Assembly (NCBI GenBank): GCA_017473865.1
Contig: JAFUJB010000016.1
Span: 62,001-126,000 of the forward strand
DNA length: 64,000 bases
Reading direction: 5' to 3'
From: Clostridia bacterium
GTDB lineage: Bacteria > Bacillota > Clostridia > Oscillospirales > CAG-272
The notes under the pieces are model-generated. The model saw only the letters and a list, made by a program, of their open reading frames with translations, was not told the origin of the DNA and did no database searches. Shown here piece after piece: positions 16,024 to 23,874 of this stretch; the stretch's first letter is position 1, and each line of letters opens with the position of its first letter. The translations under genes were made by a program, and so were the position numbers.

Positions 16024-16437
16024 TTATTTTCTATTGTATTTTCCGTTGTTTTTTGATACCATAACAATAATGAGTATAATTATGGCTACGGCAATGAGTA
16101 TTGCAATAAGAATACCTGCAATACCGCCGCCAGTAACCCCATCGACAGCATCCTTAACATCGTCTTTTGCATCTGTCATAGCATCGTCAACGTCGTCTTT
16201 TGCATCATCAAGCGCACTGCTTGCATCTGTAAGAGCTTCGTCAACAACGCCTGTTTGTCTGTCGGTGTTGTCAGGAGTGGTATTATTACTTGTGCCGTCA
16301 ACCTCGCTGTCGGGAACGTTTGCCAACATTCTTTCTGCAGGGGATACGTTTAAGGCAAAAGTGTTTATTGAAAGGGTAGCCAATATAACTAACGTAAATA
16401 CCAAGGTTAAAAGTTTTAATGCTTTTTGATTTTTCAT
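16024..16437 (-). CDS. small exported, membrane-anchored acidic protein
   Basis: 137 residues from ATG 16437 (AAAGGA upstream). An N-terminal signal-like helix (LLTLVFTLVILATLSINTFA) is followed by an acidic, Asp/Ala-rich stretch that repeats a D-A-K-D-D-V motif, a Gly run, a hydrophobic segment (ILIAILIAVAIIILIIVMV) and a basic tail. This layout suggests a secreted protein held in the membrane by its C-terminus with a helical stalk outside. I recognise no family. Confidence 0.7.
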   Translation of the reverse strand: MKNQKALKLLTLVFTLVILATLSINTFALNVSPAERMLANVPDSEVDGTSNNTTPDNTDRQTGVVDEALTDASSALDDAKDDVDDAMTDAKDDVKDAVDGVTGGGIAGILIAILIAVAIIILIIVMVSKNNGKYNRK

Positions 16438-16526
16438 AAAAAATATCCTTTCACCAACTTGGTTTAAAATTATTATGCTCAAAAAACATAACGGTATGAT
16501 AAGAAATATAATTTGGAGATAATTTA

Positions 16527-16853
16527 ATGGAAAGTAAAATTTTTACAAAAAACGATAACGGTTTTATATGCAAGAATTGCGGATTTGAGGTAAAGCCTTT
16601 GGGATATAGTTCGCGCAATCATTGCCCTAACTGTTTGCACTCGTTACACGTAGATATAAATCCCGGAGACCGAGCAAACGAGTGCGGCGGCATAATGGAA
16701 CCGATAACCGCAGAGGTTGATTCGAAAAAAGGGTATATTATTGTACACAAGTGCAAGAAATGCGGTGCAATATCGCGTAATCGCTCTGCCCACCTTGCAA
16801 AAGTCCAGCCCGACGATATAAAGAAGCTCATCGCTCTGACCGCAAAGCATTGA
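16527..16853 (+). CDS. RNHCP-domain zinc-ribbon protein
   Basis: 108 residues with the sequence SRNHCPNCL that names the RNHCP domain. Three CxxC pairs are visible (CKNC at about 16-19, CPNC at 33-36, CKKC at 76-79), plus ANECGG. The family probably binds zinc, and its function is unknown. TTTGGAG precedes the ATG. It is divergent from the acidic anchored protein. Confidence 0.85.
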   Translation: MESKIFTKNDNGFICKNCGFEVKPLGYSSRNHCPNCLHSLHVDINPGDRANECGGIMEPITAEVDSKKGYIIVHKCKKCGAISRNRSAHLAKVQPDDIKKLIALTAKH

Positions 16854-16860
16854 AATAAAA

Positions 16861-17436
16861 AAAGACCAAACATTGAACCTTCTCCGGTGGGAGAAGGTGT
16901 CGTGCCGCCAAAACATTGGGACTTATGATTATATAATGCGGCACGACGGATGAGGTCGTAAAAAACAGAGGATAATATGATTCCATATAACTCAAACACA
17001 AAGAAAAATGCACAAGAATTGCGAAAAAGTATGACACCGGAAGAAAAGAATCTATGGTATAATTTTTTGAAAAAATTACCGTTCACTGTGAAAAGACAAC
17101 ACAGAATGGAAAATTATATTGTTGATTTTTATATTGCCGAAAGAAAAGTTGTCATAGAGCTCGATGGCAGACAACATTTAACGGAAGAAAATAAAAAAGC
17201 TGACGAAATAAGAGATAAGAAATTGACAGATTGGGGTATATCGGTAGTTAGAATTCCCAACAAGAGTATTAATAAAGATTTCAATAAAGTCTGTAATTGG
17301 TTATTGCAAGAATTAGGGATAGAGAGTTCTGAGTTGAAATGATCTGGAACGACCTCATCCGACACGTCGCATAAAGAATTAAAAATGTTATTGTATAATG
17401 GCGACGTGCCACCTTCTCCCACCGGAGAAGGTGCGA
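16861..17436. mobile_element. DUF559 gene between about 88-bp inverted palindromic repeats
   Basis: The left copy (about 16,866-16,962) runs CCTTCTCCGGTGGGAGAAGG ... TATAATGCGGCACGACGGATGAGGTCGT. The right copy (17,349-17,436) is its inverted relative: ACGACCTCATCCG ... TATAATGGCGACGTGCCACC and the TTCTCC hairpin. The ORF lies between them and its RBS sits at the inner edge of the left copy. A third copy, without the ORF, is the target split by the large transposon (17,521-17,549 plus 31,613-31,690). This fits a small non-autonomous or DUF559-linked mobile unit; I cannot see a transposase or a clear target duplication. Confidence 0.6.
16977..17342 (+). CDS. DUF559 endonuclease-like protein
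   Basis: 121 residues. The pattern ELRKSMTPEEKNLWYNFL, then FTVKRQHRMENYIVDFY, then KVVIELDGRQH, is the DUF559 domain, a Vsr-like member of the PD-(D/E)XK nuclease superfamily. The D of IVDFY and the E-x-D of VIELDG would be metal ligands. No methylase or mismatch-repair partner is next to it. AGAGG lies 6 nt before the ATG, inside the flanking repeat. Confidence 0.85.
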   Translation: MIPYNSNTKKNAQELRKSMTPEEKNLWYNFLKKLPFTVKRQHRMENYIVDFYIAERKVVIELDGRQHLTEENKKADEIRDKKLTDWGISVVRIPNKSINKDFNKVCNWLLQELGIESSELK

Positions 17437-17549
17437 AATTTGCAAAATGTTTAACAAACATATATTTTATATTAGTACAAGTTATTGCAAATTGCAGTGT
17501 TTGAAAATACACAAGGGAAAAGACCAAACATTGTACCTTCTCCGGTGGG

Positions 17550-17573
17550 GGCTTATTTTACCTTTGGTGTTGA
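17550..17573 (+). repeat. left terminal inverted repeat
   Basis: 24-bp outer end, identical to the reverse complement of 31589-31612; the first bases are GGCTTATTTT. It is preceded by the target duplication CCGGTGGG (17542-17549). Confidence 0.93.
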
Positions 17574-17629
17574 TATTATAAAAAAGTGCAAAAAACGGCT
17601 TAAAAACTGCATTTTTATGCAACTGCCTC

Positions 17630-17658
17630 TTGACAAATAGTATCCAATCGGATATAAT
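17630..17658 (+). promoter_or_regulatory. transposase promoter with embedded palindrome
   Basis: TTGACA (17630-17635), 17-nt spacer, TATAAT (17653-17658). The spacer and -10 contain TATCCAATCGGATA (17641-17654). The same 14 bp occurs in inverted orientation at 31468-31481 near the other end, so it may be an operator or an accessory transposase site. Confidence 0.85.
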
Positions 17659-17694
17659 ATAACCAGAGAGATATATTGGTTAAGAGGTTATAAA

Positions 17695-18741
17695 ATGAGA
17701 AAATCACATAGTCTTATTAATACTTTAGAATCACTTGATGGCAATGAATTGAGAAAAATATCTGACATAATACTTAATATGCTTCAGAATATGGACTGTG
17801 AAGAAACCGGGGCGTCAACTCCCGAGGTTTGCCCCAAGTGTAATTGCTCTAACTTAGCCAAGTTCGGCAAGGATAAGCATGGAAAGCAGCGCTATAGATG
17901 TAATGGGTGTCATTCGACATTTATAAGCACTTCTTTTTCTGTTGTGTCTTATTCTCGCTTTGATTTAACCATATGGAAAAGGTATATTGAACTTTTACTT
18001 ATGGGCGCACCATTAGCTAAGTGTGCCGAGGTGTGTGGTATCAGTGTAAAAACAGCTTTTCATTGGAGACATAAAATCCTTTATGCTCTTCAAAAAGATC
18101 AAAATAATCGCGTTTTAGCAGGGATAGTTGAGTTAGATGAAATGTATGTTCCTATCAGCTACAAAGGAAACCATAGCAAGAGCTCGCATTTTGTTATGCC
18201 ACGCAAAGCGTATAAACGCGGTTCTGACAACAAGGCTCAAATTGGTTCCAAAGCCTGTGTGATGTGTGCAATTGAAAGAAACGGACAAACATATGGCGAA
18301 GTTCTCGGCAAAGGACAGCCCACCACAGCTATGCTTTCTCATGCTTTTAATAACCGTATTTTAACTGATTCCATTGTTCTTTCTGACAAATCAAGCAGTA
18401 TCGGTTATTATTTTAATAATTTTACTACCATTGAGTTAATACAATTAGAGGCTCACACTGTTGTAAAAGGAAAATATGGGCCCCCTGAAGTTCGCGGAGC
18501 AATGCATATCCAAACAGTAAACAATCTCCATTATCGCATTAGGAGTTTTTTGAGAAGATATAATGGAGTTGCTACAAAATACCTCAATCACTATCTCGCT
18601 TTGTTTATTTGGGTAGAAAACCACAACACACTTGAGGATAATACCCCCGAAAAAGATGTGCTTAACCACATCACACAAGCAAACACACACATCAACAGAA
18701 ACAGCTTTGCTTTAATGCCACCTATACCTCAAGTTGCATAA
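17695..18741 (+). CDS. IS1595-family transposase
   Basis: 348 residues. An N-terminal zinc ribbon (CPKC at 46-49, CNGC at 69-72) and an HTH (LAKCAEVCGISVKTAFHWRHKI) precede the DDE/N-type core: D148 in VELDEMY, D231 in IVLSDKSSS, and the HIQTVNNLHYRIR motif around 271-283 that replaces the usual Glu in this family. It should cut and join the matching 24-bp ends. The length fits the family. It is convergent with the 845-residue transposase-like gene, with only 3 bp between the stop codons. Confidence 0.95.
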   Translation: MRKSHSLINTLESLDGNELRKISDIILNMLQNMDCEETGASTPEVCPKCNCSNLAKFGKDKHGKQRYRCNGCHSTFISTSFSVVSYSRFDLTIWKRYIELLLMGAPLAKCAEVCGISVKTAFHWRHKILYALQKDQNNRVLAGIVELDEMYVPISYKGNHSKSSHFVMPRKAYKRGSDNKAQIGSKACVMCAIERNGQTYGEVLGKGQPTTAMLSHAFNNRILTDSIVLSDKSSSIGYYFNNFTTIELIQLEAHTVVKGKYGPPEVRGAMHIQTVNNLHYRIRSFLRRYNGVATKYLNHYLALFIWVENHNTLEDNTPEKDVLNHITQANTHINRNSFALMPPIPQVA

Positions 18742-18744
18742 TTG

Positions 18745-21282
18745 TTACACTTGATCTCTACGCTTGGGATTTGCTATCAAACAATAGCCTATAATATTCG
18801 TTACATAACCTTTTGAAATGCTATACTTTTTAGCAGCCCAGTCGCAGAATTCTTTTAGAGAACCCTCCCATTTTAGCAAATCAACAAATAAAGCTTTATT
18901 TCTGTTTAGCGTTTCTGACGGAGATAAACGATGTTTTTTTCTCCAAAACTCTTCGTTTGGTTCGCTCATAGTTTTAATAATCTTTTTAATTGCAATTGCT
19001 GAATAGTTATATTCATCCGAAAGAATATCTATTATTTGCCCTTTTTGCATTTCAGGATTACAAATTCTTATGCTTTGGTAGCGCTCGAAAACCTTCTTGT
19101 ATTTCTCTTTTAGATTTATGTAGTCAAAATCTTCGAAGATATAGAATTCTGCTTTCAGCTTTTCTATTGTTTTCATTTTTGTAATAATATTTTTTACGGT
19201 TTGCCGTTTCCCAATGTTATATTTTTTCATCATTTTTTTGTCAAACTTAGCGGGAGAACCGGTCCAGTTCTTTTTTGCCTCGTATATATCTATGTTTCTG
19301 CGCATGGTTGGAGACAATAACAATCCTTGTTCTTCAAGGAGCCTTGTTATAAGTTCCACTCCGTAAACTGCCAGATCCAACTCATCATAATATTTTTCTT
19401 TTTCGGTTCTTTCTACATATCCAAGTTTTTTCCCTTTTTGGATTGTCTTGCTGATGTTTTGCACAGTACAATTTTCATTATCAGCTATTTCTTTCATAGT
19501 TTGTCCACTTGAATACGCCTTGCATATTCTTAAAGCCTTTTTTCTGTTTTTAAATTGCGGCATTTGGTTAAACTCTTCTAATTCATATGGATCCGGCAAA
19601 AACAATCCCTTTTTCAATTCTTCTGTATTTATTGAACAAGGGCTAAGCATAATTTGAAGCAATTCTTGATAAGTTTCTTGCATATCACGATCCTTGTTGC
19701 GTTCTTTCCACGCAAATAAATAGAGATAACCTTGAAGTGTTCTGCTCGCAGGATTTTGTAGTTTGCCCAAATATTTTTTTACTCTCGAATGATAAGAATT
19801 CATTTTTTCTAAGTAATTGTTAATTATATATCCTTCTTTGGTGATTGGTATATTCTTCTTTTTCTTTTTATGGGCTAACATATCTTGTTTGATTATTAAA
19901 TTATTGTCCCGAGCAAACTTTGTCATTGCTTTTTCGCCGTCTCCGAATATGCAGTCGGTGTTTTCTATGTCTATAGAATTAATTATAGCTTTTTCTATTT
20001 CTATAGCTTTTGGATTTGAGCATCCTGAAACGTGAGCGACAGAATTTCCATTGGAATCAAGGGCGCATACAATACTTACCTGTTCATCTGACGTTCCGCG
20101 CTTGTGTATTTCTTTTCCTCTTTTCCGTGGTTTTCGGGGCATTTTACAATCATTCTTCCAAGAAAGGCTTCCTTTGAAACTTAACGCTTGATATGTTTCA
20201 TCAATAACGATGTTTCCGTTTAATTTAACTTTATCATCTAATATTTTTAACGCATAAAACAACTTGTTTTTATTGAACTGCACAGTTTTTTCGCTTATGT
20301 TACACACCCTTGCAATTTCTTCAACAGTATAGCCGTGATACATGCAGTTTATAAATTTCATCCAATCTGTTAAATTTAGATTGCTGTTTGAAAGTATTGA
20401 ATTATTAAACGCGTTGAACGTTTTTTGGCAATCTTTGCATCTATATCTTTGTATCTCTTCTGTTCCTACAGTATAGGCGCCATAATATACATGCTTTTTT
20501 GATCCACAACGAGGGCAGTCGGGGCTATATTGTTCTTCTTTCTTATGGCCGCCATTATTCAAAAAGTCACTAATAGACTCTATGCCCACTTCTTTCACCA
20601 GGGCGCAACTTTCTGCGGAATCTTTTAAGTAATTAAGATCGTCAACGGAACATTCGGTAAATAAAAATTCTATGGTATCTCTTATGTCTGCGGATAATGA
20701 TTTAGGCGTTTGAAGTTCGAAAGGATTTAATTCATCAAACCTCATTTCTTTTACGCTATAATTGCCGGCAACCCTTGCTCTCCAATATCTATCTTTTTCA
20801 TTTTCAAACGCTTGCTCGAGGCCAGGTTCATTCCTCCAACTGTCTTGAGATTCTTTATGAAGAATTCGATTGTTTCCTTTCTGCATATGTTCTTTCACGG
20901 TCAATTCAACAAACGGAGCATCATAAGCTTGTCCTATGTGGTGAATTTCGATTTTTCCGTCTTTGTCATCATACGCGTAAGGCGCTACACCTTTTTTGAT
21001 CAACTCCCTGTTTGTCATATTCTCGGAAGTTACAAACAGATCCCAGTCTATATCCTTAATCAACGCAGGGCGGTTTACAAACGCCTCTTTTAGCTTTAGA
21101 TTGTTATATAGACATAACTCGTCATAATGGTTTATAGCGCTTGTAATACGCTCAGAATAAGGGCTGTCTTCGTCTATTGCCTTGCGCTGAGCCTTAATAT
21201 TAATTTTTTCTACGTTGCTTTTTAAAGTTTGAAGTGCTTTTTTGGTTTCGCTCTCAAAAGAGACCAATATGTTTTGTTTCAT
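18745..21282 (-). CDS. LHH-type HNH nuclease fused to an IS1595-like transposase
   Basis: 845 residues, over twice the family norm. Residues 105-145 carry IEIHHIGQ (H114, H115), then APFVELTVKEH (H132) and GNNRILH (H142): the LHH variant of the HNH/EndoVII nuclease fold, best known as a toxin domain. Residues 256-285 form a zinc ribbon (CPRC...CKDC), 313-335 an HTH, and 361-510 a DDE/N core with D361 (VIDETY), D448 (FGDGEK) and N489/N495/H498. A C-terminal 300 residues, beginning with an HTH at about 585-620, match nothing I know. Whether it moves DNA, attacks it, or regulates the element is unknown. Confidence 0.85.
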   Translation of the reverse strand: MKQNILVSFESETKKALQTLKSNVEKINIKAQRKAIDEDSPYSERITSAINHYDELCLYNNLKLKEAFVNRPALIKDIDWDLFVTSENMTNRELIKKGVAPYAYDDKDGKIEIHHIGQAYDAPFVELTVKEHMQKGNNRILHKESQDSWRNEPGLEQAFENEKDRYWRARVAGNYSVKEMRFDELNPFELQTPKSLSADIRDTIEFLFTECSVDDLNYLKDSAESCALVKEVGIESISDFLNNGGHKKEEQYSPDCPRCGSKKHVYYGAYTVGTEEIQRYRCKDCQKTFNAFNNSILSNSNLNLTDWMKFINCMYHGYTVEEIARVCNISEKTVQFNKNKLFYALKILDDKVKLNGNIVIDETYQALSFKGSLSWKNDCKMPRKPRKRGKEIHKRGTSDEQVSIVCALDSNGNSVAHVSGCSNPKAIEIEKAIINSIDIENTDCIFGDGEKAMTKFARDNNLIIKQDMLAHKKKKKNIPITKEGYIINNYLEKMNSYHSRVKKYLGKLQNPASRTLQGYLYLFAWKERNKDRDMQETYQELLQIMLSPCSINTEELKKGLFLPDPYELEEFNQMPQFKNRKKALRICKAYSSGQTMKEIADNENCTVQNISKTIQKGKKLGYVERTEKEKYYDELDLAVYGVELITRLLEEQGLLLSPTMRRNIDIYEAKKNWTGSPAKFDKKMMKKYNIGKRQTVKNIITKMKTIEKLKAEFYIFEDFDYINLKEKYKKVFERYQSIRICNPEMQKGQIIDILSDEYNYSAIAIKKIIKTMSEPNEEFWRKKHRLSPSETLNRNKALFVDLLKWEGSLKEFCDWAAKKYSISKGYVTNIIGYCLIANPKRRDQV

Positions 21283-21312
21283 AATAAATAACCTCGCGAA
21301 AGGATGTATTGT

Positions 21313-21756
21313 ATGTATAGTTTAAGGGTTATCAAATCAAAGAAAGAGACCTTGCTTCTTTGTCCTAACGGATCTATTGCGAAAGTGGATTCTAAAATTC
21401 TTCTGCGATTGCTGACAGACTTTTTAAATCCAAAGTCATTTAAGGGGAAATACGGAACGTGGAACAATCTGTATTCCGAGATGGAAGGTTATCCTGGTGA
21501 AACTCTCGCATTTGTTGAAAGAGAACAGTTGACTGTCAAAGATAACAAACTCTTTGAAAGCTTGAGATCAGAAACAGAATATTTGTCTATCACTGAATAT
21601 GCAGAAATGCACGGCAAAAGTAGACCTATGGTAAAGAAACTATGTCAAAATGACCGAATCAAAGGTGCGATAAAGCACAGTACCGGATGGTTGATTCCTA
21701 AAAACGCGCCATATCCGAAGCGCAAAACAAGAGAGTGTAAGCCGAAGAATATATAG
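21313..21756 (+). CDS. helix-turn-helix protein, excisionase-like
   Basis: 147 residues. The C-terminal part (YLSITEYAEMHGKSRPMVKKLCQNDRIKGAIKHSTGWLIPKNAPYP) is a MerR/excisionase-type winged HTH. The N-terminal 85 residues are not recognised. The ATG at 21313 is preferred over one at 21304 because AAAGGA (21299-21303) then has 9-nt spacing. It is divergent from the nuclease-transposase gene (30-bp gap), so it could regulate that gene or direct recombination by the integrase. Confidence 0.75.
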   Translation: MYSLRVIKSKKETLLLCPNGSIAKVDSKILLRLLTDFLNPKSFKGKYGTWNNLYSEMEGYPGETLAFVEREQLTVKDNKLFESLRSETEYLSITEYAEMHGKSRPMVKKLCQNDRIKGAIKHSTGWLIPKNAPYPKRKTRECKPKNI

Positions 21757-21846
21757 CTTCAAAACTAGAGATAGTTGGTTTATATTGACAAAACTTTCCT
21801 ATGCGGTATAATAGAAATATACTTTATTTCGCTTAAGGGGGAAAAT

Positions 21847-22227
21847 ATGAGCATTCTTGAAGAAGTTGCAGCGTTAAAAAACCAACAGCAGGAACAAGCC
21901 GAAAAAAAGCATCGGGAGGGTTACGAGAAAGCGCGTTCTCTTATCCCAGCGGTTGCCGAACAAGTGAAAGAACTAGTTGTAAAAAAAATGGCTAACTCAA
22001 AAACTCCTTTACAAATAAAACGAGTTGGTTTGTTTAAAAGGGTTTCTTTTTACCGAGTTGTAATTGGAAAGGCTCCATTTGAAGAAATCTCCAATGGGTA
22101 TATTTTCAAAGAATACCCAGAACTTCACGAAGCTCTCATTGCTGCCATCACCGATAAAGGTTTTTCCAACGTTTCTATCGAGTTTGGCTATCTTCAAACG
22201 ATTGTTACGGTGGAAATTGTTAAATAA
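21847..22227 (+). CDS. hypothetical protein of the transposon
   Basis: 126 residues from ATG 21847, with AAGGGGG 6 nt upstream. The first 45 residues form a charged helix (EEVAALKNQQQEQAEKKHREGYEKARSLI), probably a coiled coil; the rest is mixed alpha/beta with no motif I recognise. Its own promoter is likely in the 90 bp after the HTH gene (TTGACA near 21785 and TATAAT near 21808). Confidence 0.6.
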   Translation: MSILEEVAALKNQQQEQAEKKHREGYEKARSLIPAVAEQVKELVVKKMANSKTPLQIKRVGLFKRVSFYRVVIGKAPFEEISNGYIFKEYPELHEALIAAITDKGFSNVSIEFGYLQTIVTVEIVK

Positions 22228-22293
22228 TTCCCAATCAAACGCCCGTGCTCTGAAGGCCACAGAGGTCTTCGTTTCGACTACCGCGGACGTTTT

Positions 22294-22390
22294 TTGACAA
22301 TAAATACCGTTTAAGGTATAATATCAATGCTGTAAACAGCTACACCCACTCGAATCGGTCGCCCACGTTCGCTGAGTTGTGGGTGTTTTT
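22294..22390 (+). ncRNA. candidate small hairpin RNA with its own promoter
   Basis: TTGACA (22294-22299), 17 nt, TATAAT (22317-22322). The predicted transcript from about 22,329 forms one stem (ACACCCACTC / GAGTTGTGGGTGT) with a 22-nt loop and ends in TTTTT at about 22,390. There is no ORF. Loop-proximal bases 22349-22358 (CTCGAATCGG) are the exact reverse complement of 22605-22614 in the next RNA, so it may act as an antisense regulator. That role is inference. Confidence 0.65.
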
Positions 22391-22423
22391 CATTGACAAA
22401 ACTTTAGCAAAACATTGTCACTA

Positions 22424-22749
22424 TTGACATATCGAGTGCGGTATAGTATAATGCTTGTGTAAACACCAAGCATTTCCCACCGATACAAAGTAGTGTGAAT
22501 GTGACACCGGGAACGGGGATGTGTTATAAAGGTTATAAGTGGAACCTGCTGATTGTGCGGGATAGTTATTCCGAAGCCAAGCTGACTTAGATCAGACCAT
22601 TGCCGATTCGAGACGGGGCGTTCAAGTAGGAACAACAACAATCAATAAAGGCGGATGCAGAAAAGTCTATCCAGCTTTTCTGTTAAGTACATAAGAAATA
22701 CAGACGTACTTTACCTTCTTTTTAGAAGGGTAAAAGTGCGTCTTTTTTT
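22424..22749 (+). ncRNA. candidate structured RNA, about 290 nt, with promoter and terminator
   Basis: TTGACA (22424-22429), 17 nt, TATAAT (22447-22452) start a transcript of about 290 nt with no convincing ORF and ending in a strong terminator (22703-22742 stem, then seven T). The gene at 22,771 follows with its RBS right after the terminator, so this may be a leader with attenuation or a free-standing RNA. Segments such as GACTTAGATCAGA and GGGGCGTTCAAGTAGGAACA look conserved in style, but I cannot name an Rfam family. Confidence 0.7.
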
Positions 22750-22770
22750 ATTGATTCAAAGGAGGATTAA

Positions 22771-23424
22771 ATGAACGAATTAAATAAATTATTACAAGAA
22801 GCTAAAAGTTCTGTCGGACAAGGGTGGTGGCCGATTATTGAAAAATATCTGCAGCAGATGGTAGAGCTCGCACCTGAAGGAGAGTTTTTCTTCAAAGAAA
22901 AATATGGAACGTTGCGAATGAGAGTTTACGGCAAGGCATTAGACCATGAGAAGCTGACAGCACTTGAGATGGCTGCCGAGCATGAGTCTGCAACCGTGTG
23001 CGAAAAGTGCGGAGATCCAGGACGCTTGCGCGACGATCGAGATTGGATCAAGACTTTATGCGATAGCTGTTTAGCAAAGGAAACAGAAATGAATATAATC
23101 ATAGAACCTAATTTTTGGGTCAAATTAAAAACAGCTTCAGCACGCAAAACAGGAGGGGCATATAGTGATTGGCGGGCTGCTTTTGTTGGTAAAGAAGGCT
23201 GCTTAAGTTTTCGATACTACAGCAAGACGTTTCAGTTTGAATATTATCTGGACGGAGAAGAGCCGGAAGACCAAATGATAAGTGGCAGAATTGAACACGT
23301 TGAGGAAAATGGCGATGAGCTTAACATCCGGACAAACAATTCTAAGTATGCGTTTAAAATCATCAAAAAGACGCCAAATGAGGATACAACCGCATATTAT
23401 GCGTATCTGATGAACAAGGAGTAA
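22771..23424 (+). CDS. zinc-ribbon protein of phage/mobile-element type
   Basis: 217 residues. The N-terminal segment (GQGWWPIIEKYLQQM...FFFKEKYGTLRMRVYG) and a CxxC...CxxC zinc ribbon at about 77-100 (CEKCGDPGRLR...CDSC) form a combination common in hypothetical proteins of phages and plasmids. The C-terminal half is beta-rich and unrecognised. It is the first of four tightly spaced genes (22771-24366) and follows the structured RNA terminator directly; the RBS is AAAGGAGG. Confidence 0.7.
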   Translation: MNELNKLLQEAKSSVGQGWWPIIEKYLQQMVELAPEGEFFFKEKYGTLRMRVYGKALDHEKLTALEMAAEHESATVCEKCGDPGRLRDDRDWIKTLCDSCLAKETEMNIIIEPNFWVKLKTASARKTGGAYSDWRAAFVGKEGCLSFRYYSKTFQFEYYLDGEEPEDQMISGRIEHVEENGDELNIRTNNSKYAFKIIKKTPNEDTTAYYAYLMNKE

Positions 23425-23427
23425 GGT

Positions 23428-23661
23428 ATGAGAGATATCAACAGAATAGATCCATTACTGAAGAAGTTGGCGGAAGCTTGGGAAAAGCACCCGGATCTTC
23501 GGTTCGGGCAATTTCTATCGCGCTTTTTGAGTTCTTACGGGGGAGACGTGTGGAACCTGGAAGAAGATGAATGGATGGTTGCCATTCAAGCCTATATAGA
23601 TGGCAAAAATATGCATGAGATGGTCGATGCCTATCAGGAAGAAAAATGGAAGCAGGAGTAA
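23428..23661 (+). CDS. small hypothetical protein
   Basis: 77 residues starting MRDINRIDPLLKKLAEAWEK, rich in Trp and acidic residues. Small proteins with this opening (RDINRID, then PDLRFGQ) are frequent in clostridial mobile elements. The start is 3 bp after the stop of the preceding gene, whose last codons supply the RBS AAGGAG. The function is unknown. Confidence 0.7.
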   Translation: MRDINRIDPLLKKLAEAWEKHPDLRFGQFLSRFLSSYGGDVWNLEEDEWMVAIQAYIDGKNMHEMVDAYQEEKWKQE

Positions 23662-23679
23662 GCGTAGAGGAGAAAGATA

Positions 23680-23865
23680 ATGAGAACCACACAAATTAAT
23701 ATAGAAATGAATTTATATGACGGTGATAACTCGAAAAAGATTTTGGTTTATGCCGATGCAGATAATCCCTACGAAGCAGCTTGCGCTGCCTTTAACGAAA
23801 TGTTGCAGGCGCTTCGGGAGAAAGGAAACAAGTTGCCTTCGTTTGGTGTAAGTGAACACCACTAA
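23680..23865 (+). CDS. small hypothetical protein
   Basis: 61 residues beginning MRTTQINIEMNLYDG, with an alternating-strand start and one helix (EAACAAFNEMLQALREK). The RBS GAGGAG lies 9 nt upstream, and it sits in the same operon. No family recognised. Confidence 0.6.
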   Translation: MRTTQINIEMNLYDGDNSKKILVYADADNPYEAACAAFNEMLQALREKGNKLPSFGVSEHH

Positions 23866-23874
23866 GGAGTTAAA

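Noticed and set aside
17695..21282. Reading the two transposase genes as two separate nested insertion sequences
   Set aside because: I find no inner terminal repeats or target duplications around either gene; the only matching ends are the 24-bp repeats 14 kb apart. A lost inner end cannot be ruled out.
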